A stretch of DNA of 64,000 bases from Heterohyrax brucei (Eukaryota > Chordata > Mammalia > Hyracoidea > Procaviidae), in NCBI GenBank assembly GCA_028571685.1, contig CM053143.1, positions 1,493,501 to 1,557,500 on the forward strand, given 5' to 3'. The notes under the pieces are model-generated. The model ran no database searches. It saw only the letters and a program-made list of their open reading frames with translations, and was not told where the DNA came from. This document shows, piece by piece, positions 10,464 to 20,772 of this stretch (its first letter is position 1; each line of letters starts with the position of its first letter). A program made the translations under genes and the position numbers.

Positions 10464-13400
10464 TTATCGTAGAGGTCTCATACAGTATTTGTCCTTTTGT
10501 CGCTGACTACTTTCACTCAACATAATGTCTTCCAGTTGAAACCAGGTTAGGAGATGTTTCCTGGAATCATCGTTATTCTTTATCATTGCACAGTGCTCCA
10601 TTGAGTATATGTACCATAGTTTACCTATCCATTCTTCTATTGTTGGGCATCTGAGTTGATTCCATCTTTTTGCTATCGTGGACTGTGCTGCGATAAACAT
10701 TCTTGTGCATGTGTCCGTTGGTGTGAAAGGCCTTGATTCTGTACGATGTATTCCAAGTAGTGGAATTACTAGGTCAAATGGTATATTGATATCCATTTTT
10801 TTAGGGAAGCGCCAGATTGCCTTCCAAAGAGGCTGGACCATTTTGCAACCCCACCAACAGTGTAGGAGGGTTCCACTTTCTCCACAGCCTCTCCAGCATT
10901 TGTTGTTTTGTGTTTTCTGGATCATGGCCAATCTTGTTGGAGTTAGATGGTATCTCATTGTTGACTTGATTTGAATTTCTTTAATAACTAAAGATCGTGA
11001 ACATGTCCGCATGTGTTTTTTGGCTGCCTGGATCTCCTCTTAAGTGAAGTGTCTGTCCATCTCCTTTGCCCATCGCTTAATTGGATGGTTTATCTTCTTC
11101 TTATTGATATTTTGTAGTATCTTATAGATTATGGAGATCAGGCGTCGGTCTGACATTGAGTTGGCAAATATTTTTTCCCATTCTGTGGGTGTTCTTTTAA
11201 TTCTATTAATAAAGTCTTTGGATGAGCAAAAGTGTTTGATTCTTAACAGTTCCCATTTATCTATTTTCTCTTCTGTTGACTGAGGTTTCTTTGACAGATT
11301 TTGGAGTCTGTCCTCATTGTGTATTAAAACTTCCATCATTGTTCCTACCTTTTCTTGGATGAGCTTTATCATTTTAGGCTTGATAGTTAGGTCTTTTACC
11401 CAGTTGGAGCTGGTTTTTGTATAAGGTGTAAGATATTGATCTTGATTCAGTTTATTGCAGATGGATAACCAATTTTGCCAGCACCATTTGTTGAAGAGAC
11501 TGTTTTTACCCCAGTTTAATGTCTTAGGACCTTTTTCGAATATCAACTGATCATAGGCAGATGGTGTCATATCTGGGGTCTCAATTCTGTTCCATTGATC
11601 GATCTGTCTGTTCTTGTACCAGTACCAGGCTGTTTTGACCACTGTGGCAGTGTAGTATGTTCTAAGGTCGGGTAATGAGAGGCCTCCCATTGTGTTCTTC
11701 TTCTTTAGTAGTACCTTACTTATCCAGGGCTTCTTCCCTTTCCAAACAAAACTGGTGATTTGTTTCTCCATCTCATTAAAAAATAATACTGGAACTTGTA
11801 TTGGGATTGCATTATATAAATAAATTGCTTTGGGTAAAATAGACAGTTTCACAATGTTAAGTCTTCCTATCCATGAGCAGGGTAGGTTTTTCCATTTATC
11901 TAAGTCTCTCTTAGTTTCTTGTAGTAAGGGCTTGTAGTTCTCTTTGTAAAGGTCTGCTGTTTCTCTGGTTAGATTAATTCCTAGGTACTTTATCTTCTTA
12001 GGGGCTATCGTAAATGGTATTGATTTGATAATTTCCTCCTCATTGTTGGTATGAAGGAATCCTACTGATTTACTTATGTTTATCTTGTATCCTGAGACTT
12101 TGCTGAACTCTTCTATCAGTTTGAGTAGCTTACTTATAGATTCCTTGGGGTTCTCTGCATATACAATCACATCATCTGCGAACAGGGAGATTTTAACTTC
12201 CTCTTTGCTGATGCAGATGCCCTTTATTTCTTCGTCTTGTCTAATTGCTCTCGCTAGAACTTCTAGCACAATATTGAATAGGAGAGGTGAGAATGAGCAT
12301 CCTTGTCTAGTTCCTGATCTCAAGGGAAAGTCTTTCAGTCTCTCTCCATTCAGGATGATGTGGGCAATTGGGTTTTTATGAATGGCCCTTATTGTGTTGA
12401 GGAATTTGCCGTCTATGCCCCTTTTGCTAAGAGTTTTTAGCATGAATGGGTGTTGCACTTTATCAAATGCCTTTTCTGCATCAATGGACAAAATCAGGTG
12501 ATCCTTGTCTTTTGTGTTATTTATGTGGTTAATCACATTAATTGTTTCCTGATGTTGAACCAGCCTTACATCCCTGGTATGAATCCCACTTGGTCATGAT
12601 GGTTTATTTTCTTGATATGTTGTTGTATTCTGTTGGCAAAAATTTTGTTGAAGATTTTTGCATCTAGGTTTATGAGTGATATCGGTCTGTAGTTTTCTGT
12701 CTTTGTTGGATCTTTCCCTGGCTTAGGTATCAGGGTTATGCTGGCTTCATAAAATGAGTTTGGGAGTACTTCATCCCTACTGAAATAGTCTCAGTAGTAT
12801 TGGGGATAACTCTTCTCTAAATGTTTGGTAGAATTCTTCAGTGAAGCCATCTGGGCCCGGACTTTTTTTTGGTTGGCAGTGTTTTGATGACCTTTTCAAT
12901 CTCTTCCTTTGTGATGGGTTTATTAAATTGTTCTGCTTCATGTTGTGATAATTTGGGTAGGTGGTATGAGTCAAGGAATTGGTCCATTTCCCCTAGGTTT
13001 TCAAATTTGTTAGATTACAGTCCTTCATAGTATTCTGTTATGATATTTTTGATTTCAGTTGCATCTGTGGTGAGAACTCCCCTCTCATTTCTAATTTGGG
13101 TTATTTGTTTCCTTTCCTGCTTTTCTTTAGTAAGTTTAGCCAGTGGTTAATCAACTTTGTTGATCTTTTCAAAAAACCAGCTTTTGGTCTTTTCAATTTT
13201 TTCAATTGTTTTTCTATTGTCTAATTCATTTAACTCTGCTCTAATCTTTATGATCTCATTTCTTCTGGTACCCAAGGGGTTCCTCTGTTGTTCTTTTTCT
13301 GGATGTTCAAGCTGTAGAGTTAGTTCCTTGATTTGGTTTCTTTCTTCCTTCCAGATGTGTGCATTTATGGAGATAAACAGACCTCTGAACACTGCTTTGG

Positions 13401-14272
13401 TTGTATCCCATAGGTTCTGGCAGGAAGTTTTTTCGTTCTCATTGGAATCCATGAATTTCTTTAATTCATCCTTGACTTCCTCTATAACCCGTGTTTTTTT
13501 TGAGCAAGATGTTGTTCAATTTCCAAGAGATCCACTTTCTATCTATGTTTTTTCTGCTATTGATTTCAACTTTGATGGCTTTATGATCTGAGAAGATGCT
13601 TTGCAGTAATTCAATCGTATGGATTTTGTTGAGCATTGCATTATGGGCTATCACGTGGTCAATTCTGGAGAATGTTCCATGTGCACTGGAGAAGAAAGTG
13701 TAGTTGTCTGCTGATGGGTCGAAAGTTCTGTATATATCAATGAGGTTTAGTTGGTTAATTGTGTCAATGAGGTCTTCTGTATCTTTACTGAGCTTTTTGG
13801 TAGATGTTCTGTCTAGTGATGAAAGTGGAATGTTAAAGTCTCCCACTATTATTGTGGAGTCATCTAACTCTGTTTTGAGTGTAGTCAGTGTTTCCTTGAC
13901 ATATTTAGGTGCTCTGACATTAGGTGTATAAATATTTAATATAGTTAAGTCTTGCTTGTGTCCTGAACCTTTCAGCAGTAAATAGTGTCCAATTTTGTCC
14001 ACGATGGTGGATTTGACATTAAAATTGACTTTGTCTGAGATTAGAATTGCCACCCCGGCTCTTCTTTGTTCATTGTTAGCTTGATATATATTCTTCCATC
14101 CTTTAATTTTCAGTTTGTTCCTGTCTTTAGGTCTCAAGAGAGTTTCTTGTAGACAACATATGGATGGGTCGTGTCTTTTGATCCAAGATGACACTTGGTG
14201 TCTCTTTACTGGAGCATTCAGTCCATTCACATTCAATGTAATTATTGATAGGTATGTGTTCACTGTTGCCAT
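10464..14272 (-). pseudogene. L1 ORF2 (endonuclease, reverse transcriptase), several lesions
   Basis: The reading region is about 1270 codons, the usual L1 ORF2 length. The endonuclease domain (14272-13466) is open, with 'ITLNVNGLNAPVKR' at the start, 'GDFNIP' and 'SDHKAI' catalytic landmarks. The reverse transcriptase (12536-11040) is open for 498 codons and has the FADD catalytic motif at about codon 118 of that stretch. The C-terminal domain (11012-10464) follows in frame. Lesions seen: an extra A in an 8-A run (13494-13501); a stop at the 'KVD' position near 13147; a stop near 13016; an extra A in a second 8-A run (12863-12870); a short frame-shifting deletion near 12765; a stop near 12572; loss of one A near 12545; and a stop near 11040. 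The protein would nick DNA and copy L1 RNA, but this copy cannot encode it whole. Confidence 0.9.
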
Positions 14273-14703
14273 TGTGATATGTTTATTTTTATGTTGATGT
14301 TTTCTCTGTTGTTCTTACTAGTCTGTTCTGCGTCACTCTTTTTTGTGAGTTGATTTTTCACCTTTTTCAAAGCTGGTTTTATAGTTGTTGAGACTCGTGT
14401 TTTTGATATTTTGAAATGGTATCATACATCTTTGTTGTGCTTTACAGCTGCCCCTATGAACCCCCTTAATAAACTATTTATAAACCCAATTTTAATTACT
14501 ACCAGTCTTGTCATCTTCCTCTCCATCTGGAAGGACTATAAGGACTGTAGTACATCCCTCTTTTTATTATGATGACACCATAGTTTTCATGATGATCACT
14601 GGATTGCTTCTTTCCATATCAAAGCTGTGAATTACTTCGGGACCTTCCCTAAATGAGTAGAGTATTGAGTAGTGTGTTGTTCTAATATATAAACTTAGTG
14701 GTT

Positions 14704-15654
14704 TCATTCTTCTAAGCCAAAGCTATGAACTTCTTTCAGTATTTCTTGGAGTTTGGGTTTGGTTTTTAGAAAGTCTCTGAGTTTCTGTTTATCTGGGAAT
14801 GTCTTAATTTCATTTTCGTATTTCAAAGATAGTTTTGCAGGATATACAGTTCTTGGTTGGAAGTACTTCTCCTTCAAGACTTTGAATGTGTCGTGCCACT
14901 GTCTCCGTGCCAGCATGGTTTCTGCTGAGAAATCTGTTGAGAGCCTGCAGGGTTTCCTTCTGAATATTAGCTTTGCCTTGAGTCTTGCTGCCGTTAAGAG
15001 TTTCTACTTGTGTTTCATTTTGTTGAGCTTGATTATAATATGTCCTGGAGTCTTTCTTTTGAGATCTTTATTGGGTGGTGTACGATATGCATCTGAGATG
15101 TCTATATTCTCTTCCCTTTTGATTTCTGAGAAGTTTTCTTTCAGCAGCTCGGTAACAATACTCTCTGTGTTCTCAGATGTCTCACCCTGTTCAGGGACTC
15201 CAGTTAATCGAAGGTTTTTCCTCTTAATAGAGTCCCACATGCTTCTTAATGTTTCTTCATTTTTCTTGTTTCTTTTTTCTGATTTCTGCTCATAGACGCT
15301 GGCATCAGTAGCTCTGTCTTCCAAGTCAGAAATCCTTTTTTCCATTTGTTCCATTCTGTTTTCTTGGCTTTGCATGGAAGTTTCTATGTCTTTGATTTTC
15401 TTCTTGATCTGTTGGATTTCAGAGTATTGGTGTTCCATCAGATAGAACAACTTGCTTAATTTTTCATTTTGTTCTGCTGCATTTTTCATAAGGTCTAGAA
15501 GGGCTCTGTATATAATCAATTTGTATTCACTTGCTGATGCCTTCATAAAAGTTTCTTCATCTGCAAAAGTCCTTGGTTGCTTTGTTTGGGAGCCTTCTGA
15601 AGCCATGAGTGATTGCTTGTATGCCACAATTGTCTGTTGCTTTTTAGGTCCCAT
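14704..15654 (-). pseudogene. L1 ORF1 (RNA chaperone), single in-frame TAG
   Basis: Starting at the ATG at 15654 ('MGPKKQQ'), the frame is open for 216 codons, stops at a TAG (15004-15006) and continues open in the same frame to 14704, 316 codons in total. The order is a short N-terminal region, a coiled coil at about residues 70-120 (heptads with L, I and M; 'MEQMEKRISDLEDRATD'), then the RRM and C-terminal domains ('RLTGVPEQ', 'TMLARRQWHDTFK'). At the TAG position the related copy at 583-924 has a glutamine codon, so one C-to-T change explains the stop. Family ORF1p forms trimers that coat L1 RNA. Confidence 0.9.
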
Positions 15655-16654
15655 GTGAGTATATAGAGGCTGGAAGAGGTGCTGTGAGGATGAACTGCAA
15701 ATGTTTCTCTAGGCTGTCTTCAAATGTAAAGCAAAAGGTATTTGACCAGTTCACAAGTCAGTTAGGTTTTCAGGTGTAGAGGTCCCTCTTCTCATCTGAC
15801 AAAGTCAGCACCACTATATCCAATCCCAGATGATAACAAACTAGTTCAGAATATAGCAATGCTACTGCCCTGTTGGCCTGTGCTGACAGGGCCTAGCCTT
15901 AGCCAACACTGCGTCGAGTACTGGTTTTGTGATAGAAAAGTGCTCTCCTGTGGGCAGACTCTGGCTCCCAAGCTAAGAATTAGGTCCAGCTGCAGCCACT
16001 GTACCCAAGATGGCGTCCTCCACACAGGCAGCAGACAGGGGCGCTAAAGGTGCCCAGAGGCAGCGATTCCTCTGCTTCTGTTGCAGGGCCCCCAACCTAG
16101 GCAGCACTGTGCAAAATCACTACTTTTCTGTTGGAGAAGCGCTGACCCGTTTGCAGGCGCTGGCTCCCAGGCTAACAATCAGGTCCCGCTAAAATCTCGG
16201 CACCAACATGGCGTCCCGCACCCTGACCGCGGAGCTCCGCACAAACCCCGCTGAGGCAGCTACAAATCGAAAGGCTCAACGTGGCTAAATTAACAGAGTC
16301 CCGAGCCTGGCTCTCAGAATATGGGAATTTCACCTGCCTATCTCCCCAGCAGCATGTTTGAGTCCAGCCGCCAGGCAAGACCCAGCTCCGCCTGCCAGCC
16401 GAGACAGAGGAAAAAAAAAGTCAAAGTGGTGCGTTTAAGTTGCCTCTATGAGAGCCGGGGCTAGCCAGGAGCGGGAATCAGCGAGAGAGGAGGTTTTTTG
16501 CTGAGTGGTATGAAGTCCCAATTAACAGCTCTGTGCCGTGTCCTGAGGCTGGTTAGGTGATCAGAGGGCTCTGTTTGATTGTCAATTCAGGTCTTGGTTT
16601 CCAGAGGGATATAAGGAGATGTGGGCTTAGTCCGCCAGCTTGACTCCACCCCTC
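15655..16654 (-). promoter_or_regulatory. L1 5'UTR with internal promoter region
   Basis: This is about 1 kb of GC-rich, CpG-containing sequence upstream of ORF1, unlike the AT-rich surroundings. It ends at 16654 in 'ccacccctc', the reverse of the 'gaggggtggag' element start, which is also found at the start of the L1 at 32188. Two related units of about 140 bases, offset by about 197 bases, lie within it (15887-16023 and 16084-16221). L1 5'UTRs act as RNA polymerase II promoters; the start site was not determined here. Confidence 0.75.
15887..16221 (-). repeat. Two-unit repeat in the L1 5'UTR, each with a YY1-like site
   Basis: Unit one (15887-16023) and unit two (16084-16221) share, in order, 'cagggcc', a 'tagaaaagtgctctcctg' or 'ttggagaagcgctgaccc' block, 'ctggctcccaagctaa' or 'ctggctcccaggctaa', and 'aagatggcgtcc' or 'aacatggcgtcc'. 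The last motif (16007-16018 and 16205-16216, plus strand) fits the YY1 core, antisense to the L1. This recalls the monomer arrays of rodent L1 promoters, but with only two diverged units. Confidence 0.6.
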
Positions 16655-17504
16655 TGACCATTTCTTAACTAGGTTATTTGTCTGTTGTTACACTTTTGCA
16701 CTATCTTGTATTTTTTAGAGATTAGATGCTGATCAAAGTTGGTGAAGGCAGTTTTTTTCCCCAGTGTGTAGGTTCTTTCTATTCTTCGTAAATGCATGAG
16801 TCTTAGGAGATCCTAGGTATCTATTTCCTCTTATGGTGTTTGCAGATTGTTAGTCATGTTTAATTTCCTGCTTAATGTGGTTACTAAGGGTCCTGGCATT
16901 ATCTTTATTTTTTCAATGATCTTTACTGTTTTATATTCTACATTTTGGTCTTTTTTCCATGTGCATACAGTGTAAGGTATGTGTCTTCTTTCTTTCTTTT
17001 TTTTTTTGCAGTTAGATATTCATTTATGCCAGCACCATTTGCTGAAGAGACTATCTTTTCCCCAATTAATGGACTGCAGGCCTTTGTCAAATATTAGATG
17101 TTTATACTTGGATGAATTTTCATCTGCATTCTCAGTTCTGTTCCATTAGACTACCTGTCTGTTGTTGTACTAGTACCAGTCTGCTTTGACTACTGTGACA
17201 ATAGAATAGATTCTAAAATTGGGTAGTGTGAGACCTCTCATTTTATTCTTTTTCTTTAGCAATACTTTATTTATCCAAGCCCTATTCCCTTTCCATATGA
17301 AGTTGGTGACTTTTTTTCTTCATATCATTAAAAAATGCCATTGGAATTTGGATCAAAATTGCATTGTATGTATTCATTACTTTGGATAGAAAAGACATTT
17401 TCGCAATATCGAGTCTTTCTCTCCATGAGTGAAGTAGGTTTTTTACACTTATGCATGTCTCCTTTGCCTTTTGCAGCAACATTTTCTTTGTATAGATCTT
17501 TTAC
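16655..17504 (-). mobile_element. Older L1, piece 3 of 4: ORF2 middle
   Basis: It begins with the second copy of the 12-bp target duplication (16655-16666) and carries diverged ORF2 sequence in reverse. It includes a 66-codon open stretch at 17282-17482 that matches '[19 protein letters not shown]' of the younger ORF2. It is broken at about 17505 by an AfroSINE. Confidence 0.8.
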
Positions 17505-17678
17505 AACTCTGGAAATGCTGATGCCACAGTGGCAAAGAGCTACAGCTGTTCACCAGAAGGTCAGCAGTACAAATCTACCAGGTACACCTTGAAAACTCTG
17601 TGGGGCTGTCCTACTCTGTATTAGAAGGTTGCTATGAGTTGGAATCAACTCAAAGACACCAGATTTGATTTGTTTTTT
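17505..17678 (+). repeat. AfroSINE inserted in older L1
   Basis: Full-length layout: 'gagctacagctgttcacc', then 'ctctgtggggctgtcctac', then 'gagttggaatcaactcaaa' and a T-rich tail. L1 ORF2 sequence continues immediately on both sides ('tagatcttttac' and 'tgtctctggttatattta'), so the SINE is younger than that L1. Confidence 0.85.
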
Positions 17679-17950
17679 ATGTCTCTGGTTATATTTATTC
17701 TTAAGTATTTTATCTTCTTGAGGGAAATAAAATGAAATATTAAATGGTGTTGATTTGATGATTTTCTCTTCAATGTTCTCCTTGTTGGTGTTGAGGAATC
17801 CAACTGACTTTTGTTTATTTATCTACTATCTTGATACATTGCTGAAAATCTGTATTAGTTCCAGTAACTTTCTTATGGATTCTTTGTATAAGATTCTATA
17901 ATCTGGAAATAGAGATACTTTTATTTCTTTCTTATCAATGTAGAGTCCTT
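17679..17950 (-). mobile_element. Older L1, piece 4 of 4, 5'-truncated end
   Basis: Reverse-strand ORF2 sequence before the RT catalytic motif, matching '[13 protein letters not shown]' of the younger copy with mutations, fades out at about 17950. The four pieces add to about 2.7 kb, so the older L1 was 5'-truncated. Confidence 0.7.
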
Positions 17951-18117
17951 TTTAAAAATAAAAAATGGAATAGAAAAGATAAAATAAATGACAACAGAAA
18001 TGGTAAAACATTGTTCAAGTAGAGTATAAAATTTTTGAAAGTTATGAAAGAGTATCATATATAATTTTAAACAATATATACTAAAGGATAGGTAAAATAG
18101 ACAATTATCTAGGAGAA
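17951..18117. other. Unassigned A-rich sequence
   Basis: A-rich sequence with no recognised family between the older L1 and an LTR fragment. Confidence 0.4.
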
Positions 18118-18265
18118 TTTACATCACCCCAGCTAAGTCTCTAATAAATACAACACTGAAAATACAAGGACCTTCCCCTCACAGCCAACAAAGAGAAAGG
18201 GACTTCTTCTGGTGCCAGCTCTCTAAATTTGAGATTTTAGCCTACTTGACTGAAGTGAATGAAAC
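18118..18265 (+). mobile_element. MaLR-like LTR fragment, 3' part
   Basis: It shows the late LTR block seen in the other copies: 'acaaggaccttcccctcac', 'agccaacaaagagaaag', then 'gattttagcctacttgac'. The 5' half and the terminal block are missing. Confidence 0.55.
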
Positions 18266-18892
18266 CAATAGTAAAACCCTGAAGTTAATTGTATTCTTGT
18301 TCATGATTATCTATTCTTTCCTCTGTATGAATATTACATATTTCTGTCCTTTTCCTGCCACTTTCTAGGAAAAAGTTATTTGTTTTTTCTGTTGTTAGAT
18401 TTGACCATATGATTTGCTTTGGCTGATAGAATATGAGTGGATGGAAGTGCACAGAGACTATAGAACAATATGAGGATTGGCTCATTCTCTTGTGCTTTTG
18501 CTTTCCTTCTGACATATGAGATGCTCATTAAGTTGGGTCCCAAAATGAAAAGTGGTAATAATGATTATCATAGACCAGCAGTCTAGAACAGAGGCAGCTA
18601 CCCTGAATTCTGTGTGCATTGTCAGTAAGAAGTGGAAGTTTATGGCACAAGGACTGATAACTGGAATTATTTGTTACGTCACATTTTCTGGTGAAAAGTA
18701 ATATTTTACTAGTCCTCTCCTGACAAGAATGCATGAGCCTTAGATGTTTTTTTGGTTCTAGAACATTGCATGGGCATGTAAAGGAGGTGACCTGCATGAA
18801 TGTGTTTATATGAAACTGAAAGATCAGAAAACTGAAAACTTACTCTATGGGAAAGGTTATAAATATATTATATTCAAACCAGTAGCATGGTC
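18266..18892. other. Unresolved, possibly ancient interspersed repeat
   Basis: The stretch near 18400-18520 ('atatgatttgctttggctg', 'ggctcattctcttgtgctttt') looks like a mammalian-wide repeat that I cannot name. The rest is unassigned. No coding frame is supported. Confidence 0.3.
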
Positions 18893-19060
18893 AGTTTTGT
18901 TTCATAGTGCCCCTATATACAACAGGATGAAACACTGCCCAATCCTGCATCACCCTCACAATTATTACTATGTTTGAGCCTATTGTTGCAGATACATCCA
19001 TCTTCGCATGGGTCTTCCTCTTTCTTGATGATCTTCTGCCTATCCAACATTATATATAGC
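18893..19060 (-). mobile_element. RTE fragment, 3' region
   Basis: It matches the part of the RTE copies at 4380-4510 and 22480-22620 that has 'catcaccctcacaattatt' and 'tgagcctattgttgcag'. Both ends are lost. Confidence 0.65.
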
Positions 19061-19556
19061 AAAAATGAGAAAAACTCATGTACCGTTATATATAATTATA
19101 GATCTCATAAAAATGTTGATTGGAAAAAAGTTGTAAATTATTACATACTATACAATAAAATTTGAATAAATTTTAAAACGCATAAACAAACACTATATAT
19201 TGTTAGAAATGCATATATTAAGGAATACATTTATAAAATGTGGCAAAGTAAACTCCATTTTTTAGAATTTGGCTATTTCCTCATAGGAGGTGATTTGTGG
19301 GGGGGTGTGCAAAGAGTATTACTTTTGAATTATAAATCTAATTACTTTAAAAGCAAAAGAAAGTATGATGTGGTTAAGACAAATGTAAACATTTAAAAAA
19401 TGGAGATTTAATTTGTTAATTTATGTAGTTCTCTTATTGTTCGAAATATTACACAAAAAATTGGAGTAATTAAAATGTGTGCTCAGAAAAATAGTTGGAA
19501 AATATTTAGACATGATTCAGTAGTTCTCTGGTTATATTTAGAATCACTGGCATATG
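19061..19556. other. Unassigned AT-rich sequence
   Basis: Very AT-rich, with no recognised repeat or gene. Confidence 0.4.
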
Positions 19557-19718
19557 GAAACCTGGTAGCCTATGGATAAATTTTGTATCTGCTGGACAAC
19601 ATATCAGCAGTCCAAATCCGCCAGGTACTCCTTGGAAGCCCTATTGGGCAGTTCTACACTGCCCTATAGGGTCACTGTGAGTCAGAATTGACTCGATGGT
19701 AGTGGGCTTTTGGTTTTA
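19557..19718 (+). repeat. AfroSINE
   Basis: The head is weak. The body is clear from 'cagtccaaatccgccaggta', through 'cactgccctatagggtcact', to 'gaattgactcgatggtagtg' and a T-rich end. Confidence 0.8.
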
Positions 19719-19844
19719 TCTCTTTCTTGTTATTCATCTGTGTTTTCTACTGTCAAATACATTTATGTTGTTTACATAATTTTTAAAATTCTATTTATTA
19801 ATTGTTTCATTTCAAAGTTTCATCATTTGGAGGAACTGACACAC

Positions 19845-19860
19845 AAAAGTTGGATTTTGT
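19845..19860. repeat. Target-site duplication, left copy (16 bp)
   Basis: 'aaaagttggattttgt' recurs without change at 20757-20772, directly after the A-tail of the L1 between them. Confidence 0.9.
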
Positions 19861-20478
19861 GAGGAGATCCAGGCCACAAAAAAACACATGCAGACATGTT
19901 CACAATCATTAATTATTAAAGAAAGTCAAATCAAAACAACAATGAGATACCATCTCACCCCAACAAGATTGGCCATGATCCAAAAAATGCAAAACAATAA
20001 ATGTTGGAGAGGCTGTGAAGAGATTGAAACTCTCCTTCACTGTTGGTGGGATTGCAGAATGGTGTAACCTCTTTGGAAAGCAATTTGGCGTTACCTTAAA
20101 ATGATGGATATAGATATCCCATTTGACCCAGTAATTCCTCTGCTCGGAATATATCCTACAAAATCAATGCCATTCACACCAACTGATATATGCAGGCGAA
20201 TGTTCATTGCAGCACAGTCCGTGATAGCAAAAAGTTGGAATCAATCCAGATGCCCAACAACAGAAGAATGGATGGGTAAACTTTGGTATATGTACTCCAT
20301 GGAGTACTATACACTGATAAGGAACAACGATGATAGCAGGAAACATCTCTCAATTTGGTCTCAACTGGAGGACATTATGTTGCGTGAAACTAGTCAACAA
20401 CAGAGCCCACCAAGCCAAGTGCTGTCGAGTCGGATTCGAATGAGTCCGATCAACGACAGAAGGACAATTATTACATGA
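19861..20478 (+). pseudogene. L1 ORF2 C-terminal fragment with an odd 46-bp insert
   Basis: The frame open from 20101 matches the ORF2 end ('[18 protein letters not shown]'). After 'ETSQQQ' the sequence departs from all other copies for about 46 bases (about 20402-20457) and then resumes the normal 'RRTIIT'-like end. The insert is bounded by 'tcaacaacag' and 'tcaacgacag'. The fragment has no catalytic domain. Confidence 0.75.
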
Positions 20479-20542
20479 GACCCCTACAATAAAAACTTAA
20501 AAGCATACTCATACATAATAGAAAAGACTCTTTGATGGCTTC

Positions 20543-20592
20543 AAGGGTGGGGATGGTGGGAGGACGGGAGGGCAAGGGGCGAGGGTTTAGAT
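20543..20592 (+). other. G-rich tract in short L1 3'UTR (quadruplex-prone)
   Basis: Runs of G ('gggtggggatggtgggagg', then 'cgggagggcaaggggcgagg') sit just after ORF2, as in the other L1 at 10381-10420 (minus). Four or more G-runs allow quadruplex formation. Confidence 0.6.
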
Positions 20593-20772
20593 TAGATAGT
20601 TGTTAGAAATTTCGTTGGGTGAAATTGGTGACAATATACATTAGTAAGAATATCAATATTAATGGTACTTTGACACAACTTGTGTACTCCTCCTCTCTTA
20701 ACCCAGTATTGTAAGCACAGAGTATGTACACTTTCATTTTTTATTTAATAAAAAAAAAAAGTTGGATTTTGT

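Larger units (their letters stand above)
9457..16654 (-). mobile_element. Full-length young L1 (7.2 kb), minus strand
   Basis: All L1 parts are present in order on the minus strand: 5'UTR (16654-15655), ORF1 (15654-14704), inter-ORF spacer, ORF2 (14272-10464), long 3'UTR (10463-9470) and A-tail. The 12-bp target duplications at both ends show one insertion event, into an older L1 of the same orientation. Only a handful of lesions break the two ORFs, so it is the youngest full-length L1 in the window. It cannot make functional proteins as it stands. Confidence 0.92.
19861..20756 (+). mobile_element. Young 5'-truncated L1 with short 3'UTR
   Basis: It contains the last 200 codons of ORF2 (19861-20478) and a 3'UTR of about 278 bases ending in 'tatttaata' and an A-tail. 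Perfect 16-bp target duplications flank it (19845-19860 and 20757-20772). 5' truncation, A-tail and duplication are the marks of target-primed reverse transcription. The perfect duplication argues for recent insertion. Its 3' end matches the one at positions 1-160. Confidence 0.92.

Noticed and set aside
12076..12381. 101-codon plus-strand frame
   Set aside because: Antisense to L1 ORF2 reverse transcriptase; the real coding strand here is minus.
14753..15295. 180-codon plus-strand frame rich in F, S and L
   Set aside because: Antisense shadow of L1 ORF1; hydrophobic look comes from reverse reading of lysine- and glutamate-rich coding sequence.
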